Positions 17,889 to 27,235 of a stretch of 64,000 nt of DNA are shown here, in pieces. Source of the stretch: Nostoc edaphicum CCNP1411 (lineage in GTDB: Bacteria > Cyanobacteriota > Cyanobacteriia > Cyanobacteriales > Nostocaceae); NCBI RefSeq assembly GCF_014023275.1, contig NZ_CP054698.1, forward strand, positions 2,666,001 through 2,730,000, written 5' to 3'. Numbering within the stretch: the stretch's first letter is position 1; the number at the start of each line of letters is the position of its first letter. A model generated the notes under the pieces. That model saw only the letters and a program-made list of their open reading frames with translations. It was not told where the DNA came from and searched no databases. Position numbers and translations under genes: made by a program.

Positions 17889-19028
17889 TTAAGCCAGTAG
17901 TGACGAACACAATTTGTCTTCGAGTTCGATTTCGCGCTCTTGAGTGGCGATAATAGCCTGAGTGATGACCCGTTGGCTATCAAAACCGACTGCGTGTAAT
18001 TGCAACCACTGTTGAGCTTCATTACCTTCGCGGAGGATTTTGTGTAATGGGGAAAGGAAACAGCTAAAGCCTCGTTGTTTGGCGATCGCCCAAACATCTT
18101 GGTACATTTCAGAAATCCAATCTCTGGCTAGGATATTTCTACCATCTTGCCAATGCCTCAACTGAGCATCAAGACTATCAGCAGCAGCAGCAGCTTCGTT
18201 CTCAGCAGTCAAGGTGACAAGTTCTTCAGCAGAAAAAGTACTTTGGGTTAATGGATCGATACTAGGATTTTCAATTACTTGCAACAAACGCGCTTCTAAT
18301 AAGGCAGTAATCGCCAGCAAAGCAATCGGATCTGTGACTAAATCACAAATTCGCAATTCTAAGCGATTCAAGTCATAAGGACGGCGATCGCCATTTGGCC
18401 GCACTGATGCCCACAAATGCCGCACGTTTTGCATGGTTCCGGCAACGAGTTGATCTTCCACCCACTGGATATGATCGGCATGGCTGGCAAATAACGGTAC
18501 ATGACTAGGCGTTTGTGGGAAGACACCCCAACGGGTGGAGTGATAGCCAGTAGCTTTGCCATCCAGGAAGGGAGATGAGGCGCTGAGGGCGAGAAATAGA
18601 GGTGCTTCCATGCGAATCACCCTACACGCCCGCATTAATACTTCTGGATCGCTGATTCCTATATTGATGTGTACGCTAGCAGTAACTACTTTCGTCCCGT
18701 AGGTATTCTCAATGTAGTCATGATAAGGATTTGCTGGATCGGAACGGAGAAAGCGATCGCCGCCACCCAAAGATAAAGTGCTTCCCGGTATCAAGGTGTA
18801 ATCGCCTAAACGATTGAGGTAGTTTCGCAACTCCCGCCGGGGACGCAGCAAGGCACACAATAAATTATCGTAATTATGGGATGGTTGGGTTATGTATTCG
18901 ACATTGCGGCTATCTGGCTCCCGCATAAACCCACCCAAAGCGGCAACAATTTTGTCGGAGAGACCGACGATTTCACCTTGAGGCGTGCCAGTGTACATCT
19001 CAATCTCAAAGCCTTTTAATAAGACCAC
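17889..19028 (-). CDS. gshA: Glutamate--cysteine ligase, cyanobacterial type
   Basis: 379 residues, matching the cyanobacterial GshA family in length and motifs: MVLLKGFEIEMYTGTPQGEIVGLSDK at the start, EPDSRNVEYITQPS, PGSTLSLGGGDRFLRSDPANPYHDYIE and SVHINIGI. It makes gamma-glutamylcysteine, the first step of glutathione synthesis. The GTG start has AGGAG six bases upstream. No gshB is adjacent. Confidence 0.95.
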   Translation of the reverse strand: MVLLKGFEIEMYTGTPQGEIVGLSDKIVAALGGFMREPDSRNVEYITQPSHNYDNLLCALLRPRRELRNYLNRLGDYTLIPGSTLSLGGGDRFLRSDPANPYHDYIENTYGTKVVTASVHINIGISDPEVLMRACRVIRMEAPLFLALSASSPFLDGKATGYHSTRWGVFPQTPSHVPLFASHADHIQWVEDQLVAGTMQNVRHLWASVRPNGDRRPYDLNRLELRICDLVTDPIALLAITALLEARLLQVIENPSIDPLTQSTFSAEELVTLTAENEAAAAADSLDAQLRHWQDGRNILARDWISEMYQDVWAIAKQRGFSCFLSPLHKILREGNEAQQWLQLHAVGFDSQRVITQAIIATQEREIELEDKLCSSLLA

Positions 19029-19206
19029 CTTGTTCTCCTCGGCTCTCTCTACCTACAAATTGTATCGAATAAGACGAATCTCTGGATCTATCTTTCGGTC
19101 AATCAAAGGTTAAGAATCATTTAATTGCCAACTCATGCGAAATCAAGAAGGCATATTTTTGCGCTGTCTTCCGATAAATTATTACTATTGAAATATGAAA
19201 AATATC

Positions 19207-19317
19207 CTAGTACAGCACGGCGGAAATAAACCACCCATTCCCAATCAACAAAACCCTTACGCTGTCTTCATTTTTAATTTTTAATTTTTAATTTTTAATT
19301 CCGCCTTGCGGTACTAG
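19207..19317. repeat. Palindromic element with CTAGTAC ends and TTTTTAA heptamers
   Basis: The ends CTAGTAC(A)GCACGGCGGAA and TTCCGCCTTGCGGTACTAG are inverted repeats with a few mismatches over about 19 bp. Inside, TTTTTAA is repeated about five times next to the right arm. The element is about 111 bp, has no ORF, and looks like a MITE or an extended heptamer repeat common in Nostoc-like genomes. Confidence 0.7.
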
Positions 19318-19323
19318 TGTGGG

Positions 19324-21144
19324 TTAAGGACGGTACAAAATAAAATCATTACGTGAATCACTCTCTTGAACAATATTGAGACGTAGAAACTGTTCCCACA
19401 CTTCATCAGTAAGTAAGTTTAAAGCAGTTTCGGGATGGTTAATTGCGATCGCGCCGATAATTTTACGCCATCCCTGTTGCAATAACTCAATAAAAACCTC
19501 TTCCAGAGAAACCTGATTCAGCAACGAAAGTGCAGTTTTAAAAATGCCTGAATCAGCTTGTATATTCTTGGACTTTAACCCCTGAAGTGCCACATTTAAC
19601 CATACGGGTAGAAGTTCTAGCCAGTTGTTTTGCTGTATCTCTTTGAGTGCAATATCTTCCATACCTAGCGCACCCCACACGCATAAAGTCTCTACAGCCA
19701 GTTTATAATCGCGGTTTTCTAGAACATTTTGCCATAAATTTTGAGCGTGAGTTTGGAAGCGATTCGCGAGAAATTCATAAGCTTCCTGGACTTGATGGGG
19801 AATTGTAACTTTATAAACTGACTCGCCTCGTGGTAAATAATCGCCGCGATAAGATAGCCAGTTATGAGATCCGCAAAGATGGATTTCTTTATCAACTACT
19901 ACTTCTTTTACATGGGAATCTCCCAACCAAAAAACCTGTATAGATGGTAAACCATCAGGTGTTTTTATCGCTCGAAGTTTTTTCTCTACTTCTGGTGGAA
20001 TTGGTTTATCTTCATCTTCTTGTTGCCACGCAATTCCATGTCCAATTAAAATCCAAACTCCGCGATTAGCTAATTTCTGTAACAGAGAGAGAAATTTTTC
20101 ATTGACAACTGCCTGATTCACCCAAGGAGAATAGATTATAACTTGACTTTTAGCCGAATTTAAAACTTCTGAAAAAACTTGGCTAATTTGTCCATCGCGT
20201 AACTGTACGGCTTCACCTAGCACTTTTTCATCACTGGCTTTCGTAGCAGTTTCTAGCGCCTTTTTGCGAATATTTTCGAGTCTAGCCTCTATTTCATTAT
20301 TTTTCTGCTTGAGAATGGCTTCACGTTCAAAATTTATGGCTTCGGTTGACAATTTACATAGTGCTTGCAAAGAAATTTTGCCTTCAGTGTATAGCACTTC
20401 TAACCAATTAGATGCTGACTCTAAAATTTGCTTTCCATTTCTAATTTGAATGCTCAATTTATCTTCAAGGGCATCGAAAATAACGAAAAGCGATATCTTT
20501 CTCCAAATTTTTTGAGTCGAAGCAAGCACTTTACAGGAAGTGACGATTTTTCCCTCTTCTGGGAAATGAAGTGATAAACCTGAAGCTTGAATACTTTTTT
20601 GTATTTTCTCAAGTGGTAAAGAAGCAATATCAGCAATTGTATTATCAATAGTTATAAAGTCTGCCAAATCAGGCAAATTTATCACTGTTTCATTTAAAGA
20701 TTCAGATTGAAAGGTAATCTTGTCGCTTAAAGGGTCTGTAATAGCATTAATTTGTATAGGATATGGCGGCTGTGGCACAGAGCCTTTTTCATAAAATGAG
20801 CGACCTTCAGGAGTAACTGTTAGTGGCGATGTTGGTGATAGAGTTTGTAAGGAACGAAGAGTTGCAGTAGTAGTTTTAATAAATACAGAATCAAGCCCAA
20901 GTACAGAGGCTAATTCATCTTCGGTTGGTGGAGGTTGAAATTCAATAGCAGCGCGGATGATAAATTCTTCGAGGACGTTAAACTGGCGGGGTTCCTTGAT
21001 ATTTAGTTCTACAGGAGTTTGACGTAAGCTATAACGAAATTGACGCGCTGTTAAAACTGACAAACTAGGACTTTGCGCTTCAATTTCATCTACAAAATTT
21101 CTGAGATTGTCATCAATCGGTTTAGCAGAAGAGGCAAAAAACAT
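19324..21144 (-). CDS. PLD-like (HKD) domain protein
   Basis: 606 residues. One clear HKD-like motif is seen: H-V-K-x4-D at about residues 409-416 followed by G-S-H-N-W near 423-427. Upstream, VIIYSPWVNQAVVNEKFLSLLQKLANRGVWILIGHG is the strand-turn-helix typical of PLD folds. A single HKD suggests a homodimeric nuclease/phosphodiesterase or an inactive scaffold. The N-terminal half (about 1-300) is unfamiliar, with a coiled region near 285-320. Some PLD proteins belong to defence systems (for example DISARM DrmC), but no defence partner is adjacent. ATG start. Confidence 0.7.
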   Translation of the reverse strand: MFFASSAKPIDDNLRNFVDEIEAQSPSLSVLTARQFRYSLRQTPVELNIKEPRQFNVLEEFIIRAAIEFQPPPTEDELASVLGLDSVFIKTTTATLRSLQTLSPTSPLTVTPEGRSFYEKGSVPQPPYPIQINAITDPLSDKITFQSESLNETVINLPDLADFITIDNTIADIASLPLEKIQKSIQASGLSLHFPEEGKIVTSCKVLASTQKIWRKISLFVIFDALEDKLSIQIRNGKQILESASNWLEVLYTEGKISLQALCKLSTEAINFEREAILKQKNNEIEARLENIRKKALETATKASDEKVLGEAVQLRDGQISQVFSEVLNSAKSQVIIYSPWVNQAVVNEKFLSLLQKLANRGVWILIGHGIAWQQEDEDKPIPPEVEKKLRAIKTPDGLPSIQVFWLGDSHVKEVVVDKEIHLCGSHNWLSYRGDYLPRGESVYKVTIPHQVQEAYEFLANRFQTHAQNLWQNVLENRDYKLAVETLCVWGALGMEDIALKEIQQNNWLELLPVWLNVALQGLKSKNIQADSGIFKTALSLLNQVSLEEVFIELLQQGWRKIIGAIAINHPETALNLLTDEVWEQFLRLNIVQESDSRNDFILYRP

Positions 21145-21207
21145 TAACGTAACAAGATGGGATATTTAATTTGTACAAATACTTGTAACCCATGAGGGAA
21201 AATACTT

Positions 21208-22086
21208 TTATGCTTTCAACAAGGCTTGACGACGACTAGACCACCAAGCAAATCCAGCACCAGTGACAAACATTAGCAGACCATAAATTGCCCCAGGAAT
21301 AGCCATTGTAGGACTATTCAGCAGCGTAGGTGTAGAAGCGATCGCGATCGCCAGTGTCCCATTTTGAATTCCTACTTCTACTGTAATTGCCGTAACACGT
21401 TTTTCTCCTAATCGGGTTAAAGTAGCGATCGCAAAACCTAAAGCCATTGCAACCACATTCAAAACCAGAGTTGCCAAGCCCACATCTATTACGTAAGAAA
21501 CAAAATTATTCCGTTCTCGCAGCAGCACTCCAGTAATTACCACCGCCAGGAAAAATAAAGACAGCCACTTCACTGGTTTATCTGCCTTGTCTGCCAATCC
21601 GGGTGCATACCGCTTGGCTATCATCCCAATTGCTATAGGTAGAAGTGTAATCACCGCAATCTGCAAAACAGTGTTTAAGAAAGGTAACTGTAGCGTTGTT
21701 CCTTCCCCCAAAAATCTCTGCATTGACAAATTTACTACCAGAGGAATCGTAAAAACAGTAATGAAACTACTAATAGCTGTTAGCGTCACAGAAAGAGCAA
21801 CATCACCCCCAGCCAAAAACGTAATCATATTAGAAGTAGCGCCACCGGGACAGGCTGCTAAAATCATCACACCTACTGCTAATTGTGGTTCAAGGGGAAA
21901 CACCGACGCAATGCCAAAGCCCACAATCGGCAACATGATCAACTGGGCCACCAAGCCAATCACCACCGCTTTGGGATAGATTACAACTCGCTTGAAGTCC
22001 TCTAGGGTCAAAGTTAACCCCATACCTAACATGATAATAAATAGAGCCAAAGGCAGAAAAACAGCCGTCAGAAAATTTGCTTCCAT
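21208..22086 (-). CDS. Bile acid:sodium symporter (BASS) family transporter
   Basis: 292 residues with about nine hydrophobic segments. Diagnostic motifs are MLGMGLTLTLEDF near the N-terminus, AACPGGATSNMITFLAGGDVALSVTLTA (Na+-site region) around residue 80-105 and VEVGIQNGTLAIAIA near 240. BASS proteins couple Na+ import to uptake of organic acids; cyanobacterial members may carry pyruvate or other 2-oxoacids, but the substrate is not readable here. It lies 55 bp downstream of the usher-like gene on the same strand and may be co-transcribed by chance. Confidence 0.9.
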   Translation of the reverse strand: MEANFLTAVFLPLALFIIMLGMGLTLTLEDFKRVVIYPKAVVIGLVAQLIMLPIVGFGIASVFPLEPQLAVGVMILAACPGGATSNMITFLAGGDVALSVTLTAISSFITVFTIPLVVNLSMQRFLGEGTTLQLPFLNTVLQIAVITLLPIAIGMIAKRYAPGLADKADKPVKWLSLFFLAVVITGVLLRERNNFVSYVIDVGLATLVLNVVAMALGFAIATLTRLGEKRVTAITVEVGIQNGTLAIAIASTPTLLNSPTMAIPGAIYGLLMFVTGAGFAWWSSRRQALLKA

Positions 22087-22141
22087 CCTTAACCCGCGTT
22101 GGTAACAATAAAAGTGCCTCTGGATTGTACCGTGTTTCCCC

Positions 22142-24781
22142 TTAGGGAATTGATGGCTGTTGCAAATTAAGCTCTTGAAATGGTTCAGAAGACTCTTCTA
22201 ATTTCAAGCTACCGGCAGATTTACCGTTGATTTGTAGAGTGTATTTACCGTGCGGCAAGCCTTCTAAATAATAGACTCCAGCACCGTTGGTAACAGAAAA
22301 ACGCCGAGTCCCCTCATCTGGTTGTATGGCTTCTACCCGTGCGCCTGCGATCGCTTGACCTTGAGTATCGGTGACTACCCCCGATCGCGTATAAGAACGA
22401 ATTAGCGGAATCATCACAGGGGTATAACTGCCAGCAATCACATCAACAGCTAAGGATTCAACCGCAGCCTGCCAATCAGGCGGTAAACCTGCTGGATCGA
22501 GGTCTAGGCGATAAACGCCAGGAGACATCCTTACTAAAGTGCGATCGCCTTGAATTTGTGGTAAAAACGACTTCAGAGGTTTATTGTTCAAAGTCAACAA
22601 TAAATCTGCGTTATCTGTATAAACTGCTTCCCCTCGATCTTGTTTGCCGTTATTGTTTCGGTCAAAAAATGGCTTAATCAAAAGTCCGCCTTGTGTACGG
22701 AAGTAATTAGAACGGCGATCACCTGGACTAATACCCCCTTGTAAATTCAGGCTAGAAGCTAAATCTATGCTGAAAGTTGCTTCATCGGAACTCGGCGATA
22801 CTCCTTGATAACGCGCCCGTAATAGCAAACCTGGTAAAACTGTTGTTGATAATGTAGCTAGCAGCCCGCTACCCTGAGAACCAATGCCATAACCCAACTG
22901 TGCTTCCCACCTATAACTACCATCAATCGCCTGTTGTTGTGAACGATAGCGCCAACTTACACTTAACAAGCTGTCGCTACGATTTTGATTCTGTGTTTCA
23001 TAATTTAACAGCAGTGCGCTGCCACCATTAGAAAAGCTGTTTTTAGAAAATTTGTAAGTCAGTTCCGACAAAGTACTGATTTCGTTACCGCGTTGCGTTA
23101 ATTCTAGTCTCCCAAGACGTTGCAGCAAATTCCAGCGCAGGCGGTTTTTAGTATCTAAGCTGACACGGGCAAAGGTAAAGACATCTTTGCCACTCAAGTT
23201 AATTTGCATTCCGCCAGATGTCGCATCAGCTGTGTCAGTACTAGTGAATAAGGTGAATTGAGGCAAAACTCGCCAATCTAAATTAAAACGACTAGACAAG
23301 CGATCGCTGAGAAATGCAGCACTCAAGCTAGAAGATGGATTATAGCGAATATCTGTATTGACATCCCACTTATTACCCGTCAGTGCTGAAACTGCTACCT
23401 GCAAAGGTAAGTTTCCCGGACGCCAAAATAATTCTGCTAAGGCTCTAGGCGATTCGTCATACACTCCACCTAAGCCTACTGTCAGATTTTCTGATAAACC
23501 CCAACGCCCAGCAATTCCGCCCCGAAAGTCAGAAAAGTTGCCCAACAGACTTTGATTTCCCACAAAATCCCGTCGTAAGCCACCAGAAACGATTAATGCT
23601 GAAGCACCTGCTGGTAATTGTCCTGGGACTGTCGAAAAACTAGCCTGTTGAATTTCAGGTTGTGCGGTGAGTCGTCCTTGGGGATAAAGCAAGACGCGAT
23701 AATTGTTGCCCAAAAATTGATTTTGACTTTTAATATTTTCAAAGCGGTAAATGCCAGAAGAATCAACTAAAATTTCAGCAATCACGCGATCGCCAAAACC
23801 TTGTACCAACCGCACTAATGTACCTGGTTCAGCTTTACCAGAAATTGTCTGTCCAATAGAATCTGCTTGTAAACGTTGGCGAGGATCGGAAGAACCACCA
23901 CCGAAGGGTTGAGGTGGTACAAAACCCTGTCGTTGAATGGATGTAAAACCCCAATAATCTCCTGTTCCTTGAGCCTGCCAAAACGTTGGCTGGGAACCTA
24001 CAAAATAATCAGCTGAATTAGTTTGTCGCAAAAACTGTGCTTCGGCAATATTCCAAGTTTGCGGATTTTCTAAATTTGGTTGATCGGTGCGGATGAACCA
24101 CGAACCACCAAAAGCACTACCAACAGCCAGAAAATCACCTCTATAGTTTGTCGATCTGGTAGCACTACCGCTAGCATTTACCTTTTGTTCAATTGCGGCG
24201 ACACTAAACTTTTGAGGTGCAATGTGTGGTAATCCTTCCAGTTGAATCGGAGTTTCCGTTTCTGCTAGTTTGCCAGTAGATTGATCTGATCCTGGAACAT
24301 CTAAAACTATGGCGTATTCATTGATATCAAATTTCGCGGTTACGCCAAAGAGAGTTTGTAAATCTTGGATTGTAAAAACTAATCCTAATTCTGGATCGGT
24401 GCGAAGTTTTGTTGGGTCGATGCGAGTCACAACACCAGGCGATCGCACTTCTAATTGCCCATCAGGTAAAGTGGTAACATTTAATTTTAACCCTTGAATT
24501 ACAGCATCATAGGGTAACAGCCAATTTGCAAAATCAATTGCTTCAGAACCATCTTCTTGACCACGCACTAAAACGCTAGGATTGACATTGCGGTTTCCTA
24601 GATTCAATCCTACGGGAAAAACTTTAAATTCTGAATCCTTAGCTAATTGGGCAGTTGTGGGCGTTTGTAGATTTGAAATCGCAGGTGTATCTGCCTTCGC
24701 TGGGGCGATCGTAATTTGACAGATCAGAGCGATCGCAGCTAGCAGACATTTGCCTGTGCTAGTTAATAACCGAAGTTGCAC
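22142..24781 (-). CDS. Usher-like outer-membrane protein with C-terminal carboxypeptidase-regulatory-like domain
   Basis: 879 residues. An N-terminal signal sequence (LLAAIALICQITIAPAKA) is followed by a periplasmic domain with IQGLKLNVTTLPDGQLEV and an FTIQDLQTLFGV segment like usher N-domains. Near residues 290-360 lies a plug-like stretch (I-S-G-K-A-E-P-G-T-L-V-R-L-V). About 370 to 690 is an amphipathic beta-strand series typical of a barrel. The C-terminus has an FFDRNNNGKQDRGE Ca-loop and a carboxypeptidase-regulatory-like fold (GVVTDTQGQAIAGARVEA). Upstream are a PapD-like chaperone and two pilin-like subunits, so I infer a chaperone-usher-type secretion channel. GTG start. Confidence 0.65.
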   Translation of the reverse strand: MQLRLLTSTGKCLLAAIALICQITIAPAKADTPAISNLQTPTTAQLAKDSEFKVFPVGLNLGNRNVNPSVLVRGQEDGSEAIDFANWLLPYDAVIQGLKLNVTTLPDGQLEVRSPGVVTRIDPTKLRTDPELGLVFTIQDLQTLFGVTAKFDINEYAIVLDVPGSDQSTGKLAETETPIQLEGLPHIAPQKFSVAAIEQKVNASGSATRSTNYRGDFLAVGSAFGGSWFIRTDQPNLENPQTWNIAEAQFLRQTNSADYFVGSQPTFWQAQGTGDYWGFTSIQRQGFVPPQPFGGGSSDPRQRLQADSIGQTISGKAEPGTLVRLVQGFGDRVIAEILVDSSGIYRFENIKSQNQFLGNNYRVLLYPQGRLTAQPEIQQASFSTVPGQLPAGASALIVSGGLRRDFVGNQSLLGNFSDFRGGIAGRWGLSENLTVGLGGVYDESPRALAELFWRPGNLPLQVAVSALTGNKWDVNTDIRYNPSSSLSAAFLSDRLSSRFNLDWRVLPQFTLFTSTDTADATSGGMQINLSGKDVFTFARVSLDTKNRLRWNLLQRLGRLELTQRGNEISTLSELTYKFSKNSFSNGGSALLLNYETQNQNRSDSLLSVSWRYRSQQQAIDGSYRWEAQLGYGIGSQGSGLLATLSTTVLPGLLLRARYQGVSPSSDEATFSIDLASSLNLQGGISPGDRRSNYFRTQGGLLIKPFFDRNNNGKQDRGEAVYTDNADLLLTLNNKPLKSFLPQIQGDRTLVRMSPGVYRLDLDPAGLPPDWQAAVESLAVDVIAGSYTPVMIPLIRSYTRSGVVTDTQGQAIAGARVEAIQPDEGTRRFSVTNGAGVYYLEGLPHGKYTLQINGKSAGSLKLEESSEPFQELNLQQPSIP

Positions 24782-24980
24782 AGAATTTTCATTTATCGGG
24801 AAATTTATCTATAAAAATAGAGACGTTGCATTGCAATGTCTCCACAACATATCATTCCCACTTGCTAGACAAAATTATCTATATTAATGCTGTATTTTAC
24901 AGCAAGATTAATTCTCCCAAATCAGGCTACAGATGCCAGATTTAATTTGAATTTATTAATTATGAATTATATTACACAAG

Positions 24981-25808
24981 CTATTTTTTCTGTGATGCCG
25001 CAGTTTGTGTAGGAATAGTAATATTTAAATTGAAGGGCAGCTTACTTTTTTTACTGTCTTCACCCCAAAACAACTCACCACTTAGCTGATATTGACCAGG
25101 ATTCAGGGCTGGTTGGTTTTTATTGGGGTAATTTAATAAGAAATTGCGATCGCTATTTGCCACTACAGCATTAGTATCTACCTGTCCAGTTTTGATAACA
25201 GTTTGTCCTTGACGTAAAGTCCAATTTAAACTAGGGAGAACAGTTGCTTGACCGTTATTGCGAACTAAAATTTGAATTTGTTTTTGCTCTGGGTTAAAGC
25301 TGGCACTATCAATCGCTAATTGTGGAGAAAGATTGCCTTTTCTGACGTAGAATGTCACGCCAATTCGTGCCACCAAAGTAACGTTATTACCAGCAGCATC
25401 TTTGGATTCACTAAGAGTTTCATTAAACACTACCGCACGATATTCCCCATCAGGTAAATTAGGAGCCAAGCGGCTAATGAGGCGCACCCGCCGAACTTCT
25501 CCTGGTTTGACAGTCAACTCACGCGGTGAGAATTGCAGATATTTTGTCAGGTCATTGGGACTAGAGGATAAGGTTTGAAACCCTGAATCGCGGCTATATG
25601 TGAAAGGTTGAGCATAGATCCGAATCCGAGAAGGAGTCTTACTGGTATTGGAAATTGTGATCATTCCTTGGGCTTGTCCGCGTTCCGCCTTGGCTTCAAT
25701 CACCAGAGGAGAAACGCTCATTTGTGCTTTAGCAGCACCAGGAAACAATATTAGGGCGAATAAGCCAGCACTAACAGCAGCTAGAGAGCGCCAATTATGA
25801 TTGAGCAT
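24981..25808 (-). CDS. PapD-like periplasmic fimbrial chaperone
   Basis: 275 residues. Signal peptide (ALILFPGAAKAQ), then a two-lobed Ig-like organisation: N-lobe with MSVSPLVIEAKAERGQAQGMITISNTS, RIRIYAQPF and L-Q-F-S-P-R-E-L-T-V-K-P-G-E-V-R-R-V-R-L, which is the conserved chaperone strand G1/hinge region; C-lobe with IDSASFNPEQKQIQILVRNNGQA. These proteins hold pilin subunits by donor-strand complementation in the periplasm. The C-terminus (LNITIPTQTAASQKK) is slightly extended. ATG start; 199 bp before the usher-like gene. Confidence 0.75.
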   Translation of the reverse strand: MLNHNWRSLAAVSAGLFALILFPGAAKAQMSVSPLVIEAKAERGQAQGMITISNTSKTPSRIRIYAQPFTYSRDSGFQTLSSSPNDLTKYLQFSPRELTVKPGEVRRVRLISRLAPNLPDGEYRAVVFNETLSESKDAAGNNVTLVARIGVTFYVRKGNLSPQLAIDSASFNPEQKQIQILVRNNGQATVLPSLNWTLRQGQTVIKTGQVDTNAVVANSDRNFLLNYPNKNQPALNPGQYQLSGELFWGEDSKKSKLPFNLNITIPTQTAASQKK

Positions 25809-25990
25809 ATTTATAAATATGGCAGGATTGTAAATTTAATTCCTGATTTATAATTCCCAAAAGCAGACTTATTTTATCTCTAGGTAATCAGAAAAATATC
25901 TTGCCGCTTGAAGATTTATTCTCTAGCGACAAGATATTCAGCAACTATTTTTCTCAATCAATCTGAAGGTAAACTGGGGAAAATTCTCGC

Positions 25991-26464
25991 CTATGGCACG
26001 ATAGTCAACGTTGTTACATAGCTGTAGTTTCCAGGAACAAGGGGACTGCCCTTATCTACTATCATGTTTATATCCAAAGGCAAACCGCCACCAGGGGGCA
26101 GTAACACAGGACTACCACCTTGAGAATTCGTACTGCCAAAAGGTGAATTGATCTCCCCGACAGAGAACATGGGTGTAAACCCAGGGCCTCCAGTCTGCTG
26201 TGGTTGAGATATACTCACTCTGGCACCTTGGTTACAGCTAACAACAACCTTACCAAATACCCCTCCAGAAAACATTGCCGCTAGTGCAGTTGGGTTAGTC
26301 ACTTGGTTGAGTCCCAATTTACCAGGGGTAATTTGATCGAAGTTGCAGACACCAGCAACATTTCCCGTAAAGGGAACATCAGCAGTTTGTGCCATTGTTT
26401 TGGGTGCAAGAGTAGCAGAACCAACAATGATCAAAGCAGCAGTTAATAAAGAACGACGAATCAT
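25991..26464 (-). CDS. Pilin-like secreted subunit (spore-coat-U/CU-subunit-like)
   Basis: 157 residues. Signal peptide ending near KTMAQ, then TADVPFTGNVAGVCNFD with a cysteine, a second cysteine in VVVSCNQG (likely disulfide pair) and a C-terminal GNYSYVTTLTIVP, the kind of final beta-strand that ends chaperone-usher subunits. The gene has AAGGATT before its ATG. It precedes the chaperone gene by 182 bp. Confidence 0.65.
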   Translation of the reverse strand: MIRRSLLTAALIIVGSATLAPKTMAQTADVPFTGNVAGVCNFDQITPGKLGLNQVTNPTALAAMFSGGVFGKVVVSCNQGARVSISQPQQTGGPGFTPMFSVGEINSPFGSTNSQGGSPVLLPPGGGLPLDINMIVDKGSPLVPGNYSYVTTLTIVP

Positions 26465-26525
26465 TTTTTAATCCTTCTCAAATAAATTAGAGTTCAATCA
26501 AACGAAGCATCAACAAGAAAAGCAG

Positions 26526-27020
26526 TTATGGTGCAATGGTTAAGGTAACAACGTAGGTATAAATTCCTGGCGTAAATCCTACTGGTCGTTCTACTAACAA
26601 ATTCACCTCTAGATTGGTGTTACCTGCTGGCAAAGTTGCGCTCCCACCACCAACATCACTGCGAACATTGGTCGAACCAAATTTTAAAAAGCCAATGTGC
26701 GTTGTCCCAGATGGATCGGGACTAGGGCCAGATACAAGCTTGGGGGGAGAAACAGTAACAGTTGCGGATGTGCTGCTTTGTACACCGATAGTGGCAGGAG
26801 TTTGTGATTCAAGATTTGTCGCAATTCCACCAGAATTGCTAGAAATAGTTGGTTCAGCAGTGCCAGGGGCAGGAGAAATAAAGGTAGCTTCATCTGGAAC
26901 TGTTCCACTGAACGGAACATCTGCACTTTGAGCTAGCACAGCTTGATCTAGAGCGAATGCCTGCAAGCTTAATGCACTTGCCAGCACCAGGCTAGAGGTT
27001 AACGCTAGACGGTAAAGCAT
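26526..27020 (-). CDS. Pilin-like secreted subunit, paralogue without cysteines
   Basis: 164 residues. Signal peptide (LALTSSLVLASALSLQAFA), then SADVPFSGTVPDEATF, clearly related to the start of the next gene's mature protein, and the same type of C-terminal strand (GIYTYVVTLTIAP). Unlike its neighbour it has no cysteines, so it would lack the disulfide. It is the first gene of the four-gene minus-strand set; the 62-bp gap to the next gene supports an operon. Confidence 0.65.
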   Translation of the reverse strand: MLYRLALTSSLVLASALSLQAFALDQAVLAQSADVPFSGTVPDEATFISPAPGTAEPTISSNSGGIATNLESQTPATIGVQSSTSATVTVSPPKLVSGPSPDPSGTTHIGFLKFGSTNVRSDVGGGSATLPAGNTNLEVNLLVERPVGFTPGIYTYVVTLTIAP

Positions 27021-27235
27021 AAAGAAGTTAACTAATTACTCAGCGCTGTCTTGTCTCAGTGCTTTTCTTAGGATAGCTATCAAATGCTACATTATCGACC
27101 GCAGAAATACCATATTTATATCTCTAGGAGCAAATTCCGTTAAGATACTTAGCCCAAGTTACGGTTTATGAAATTTAGGTTTTTTGTCGATTCGCGCAAT
27201 ACCTGCGACGGGCTATGCGTAAGCACACCACAGAT

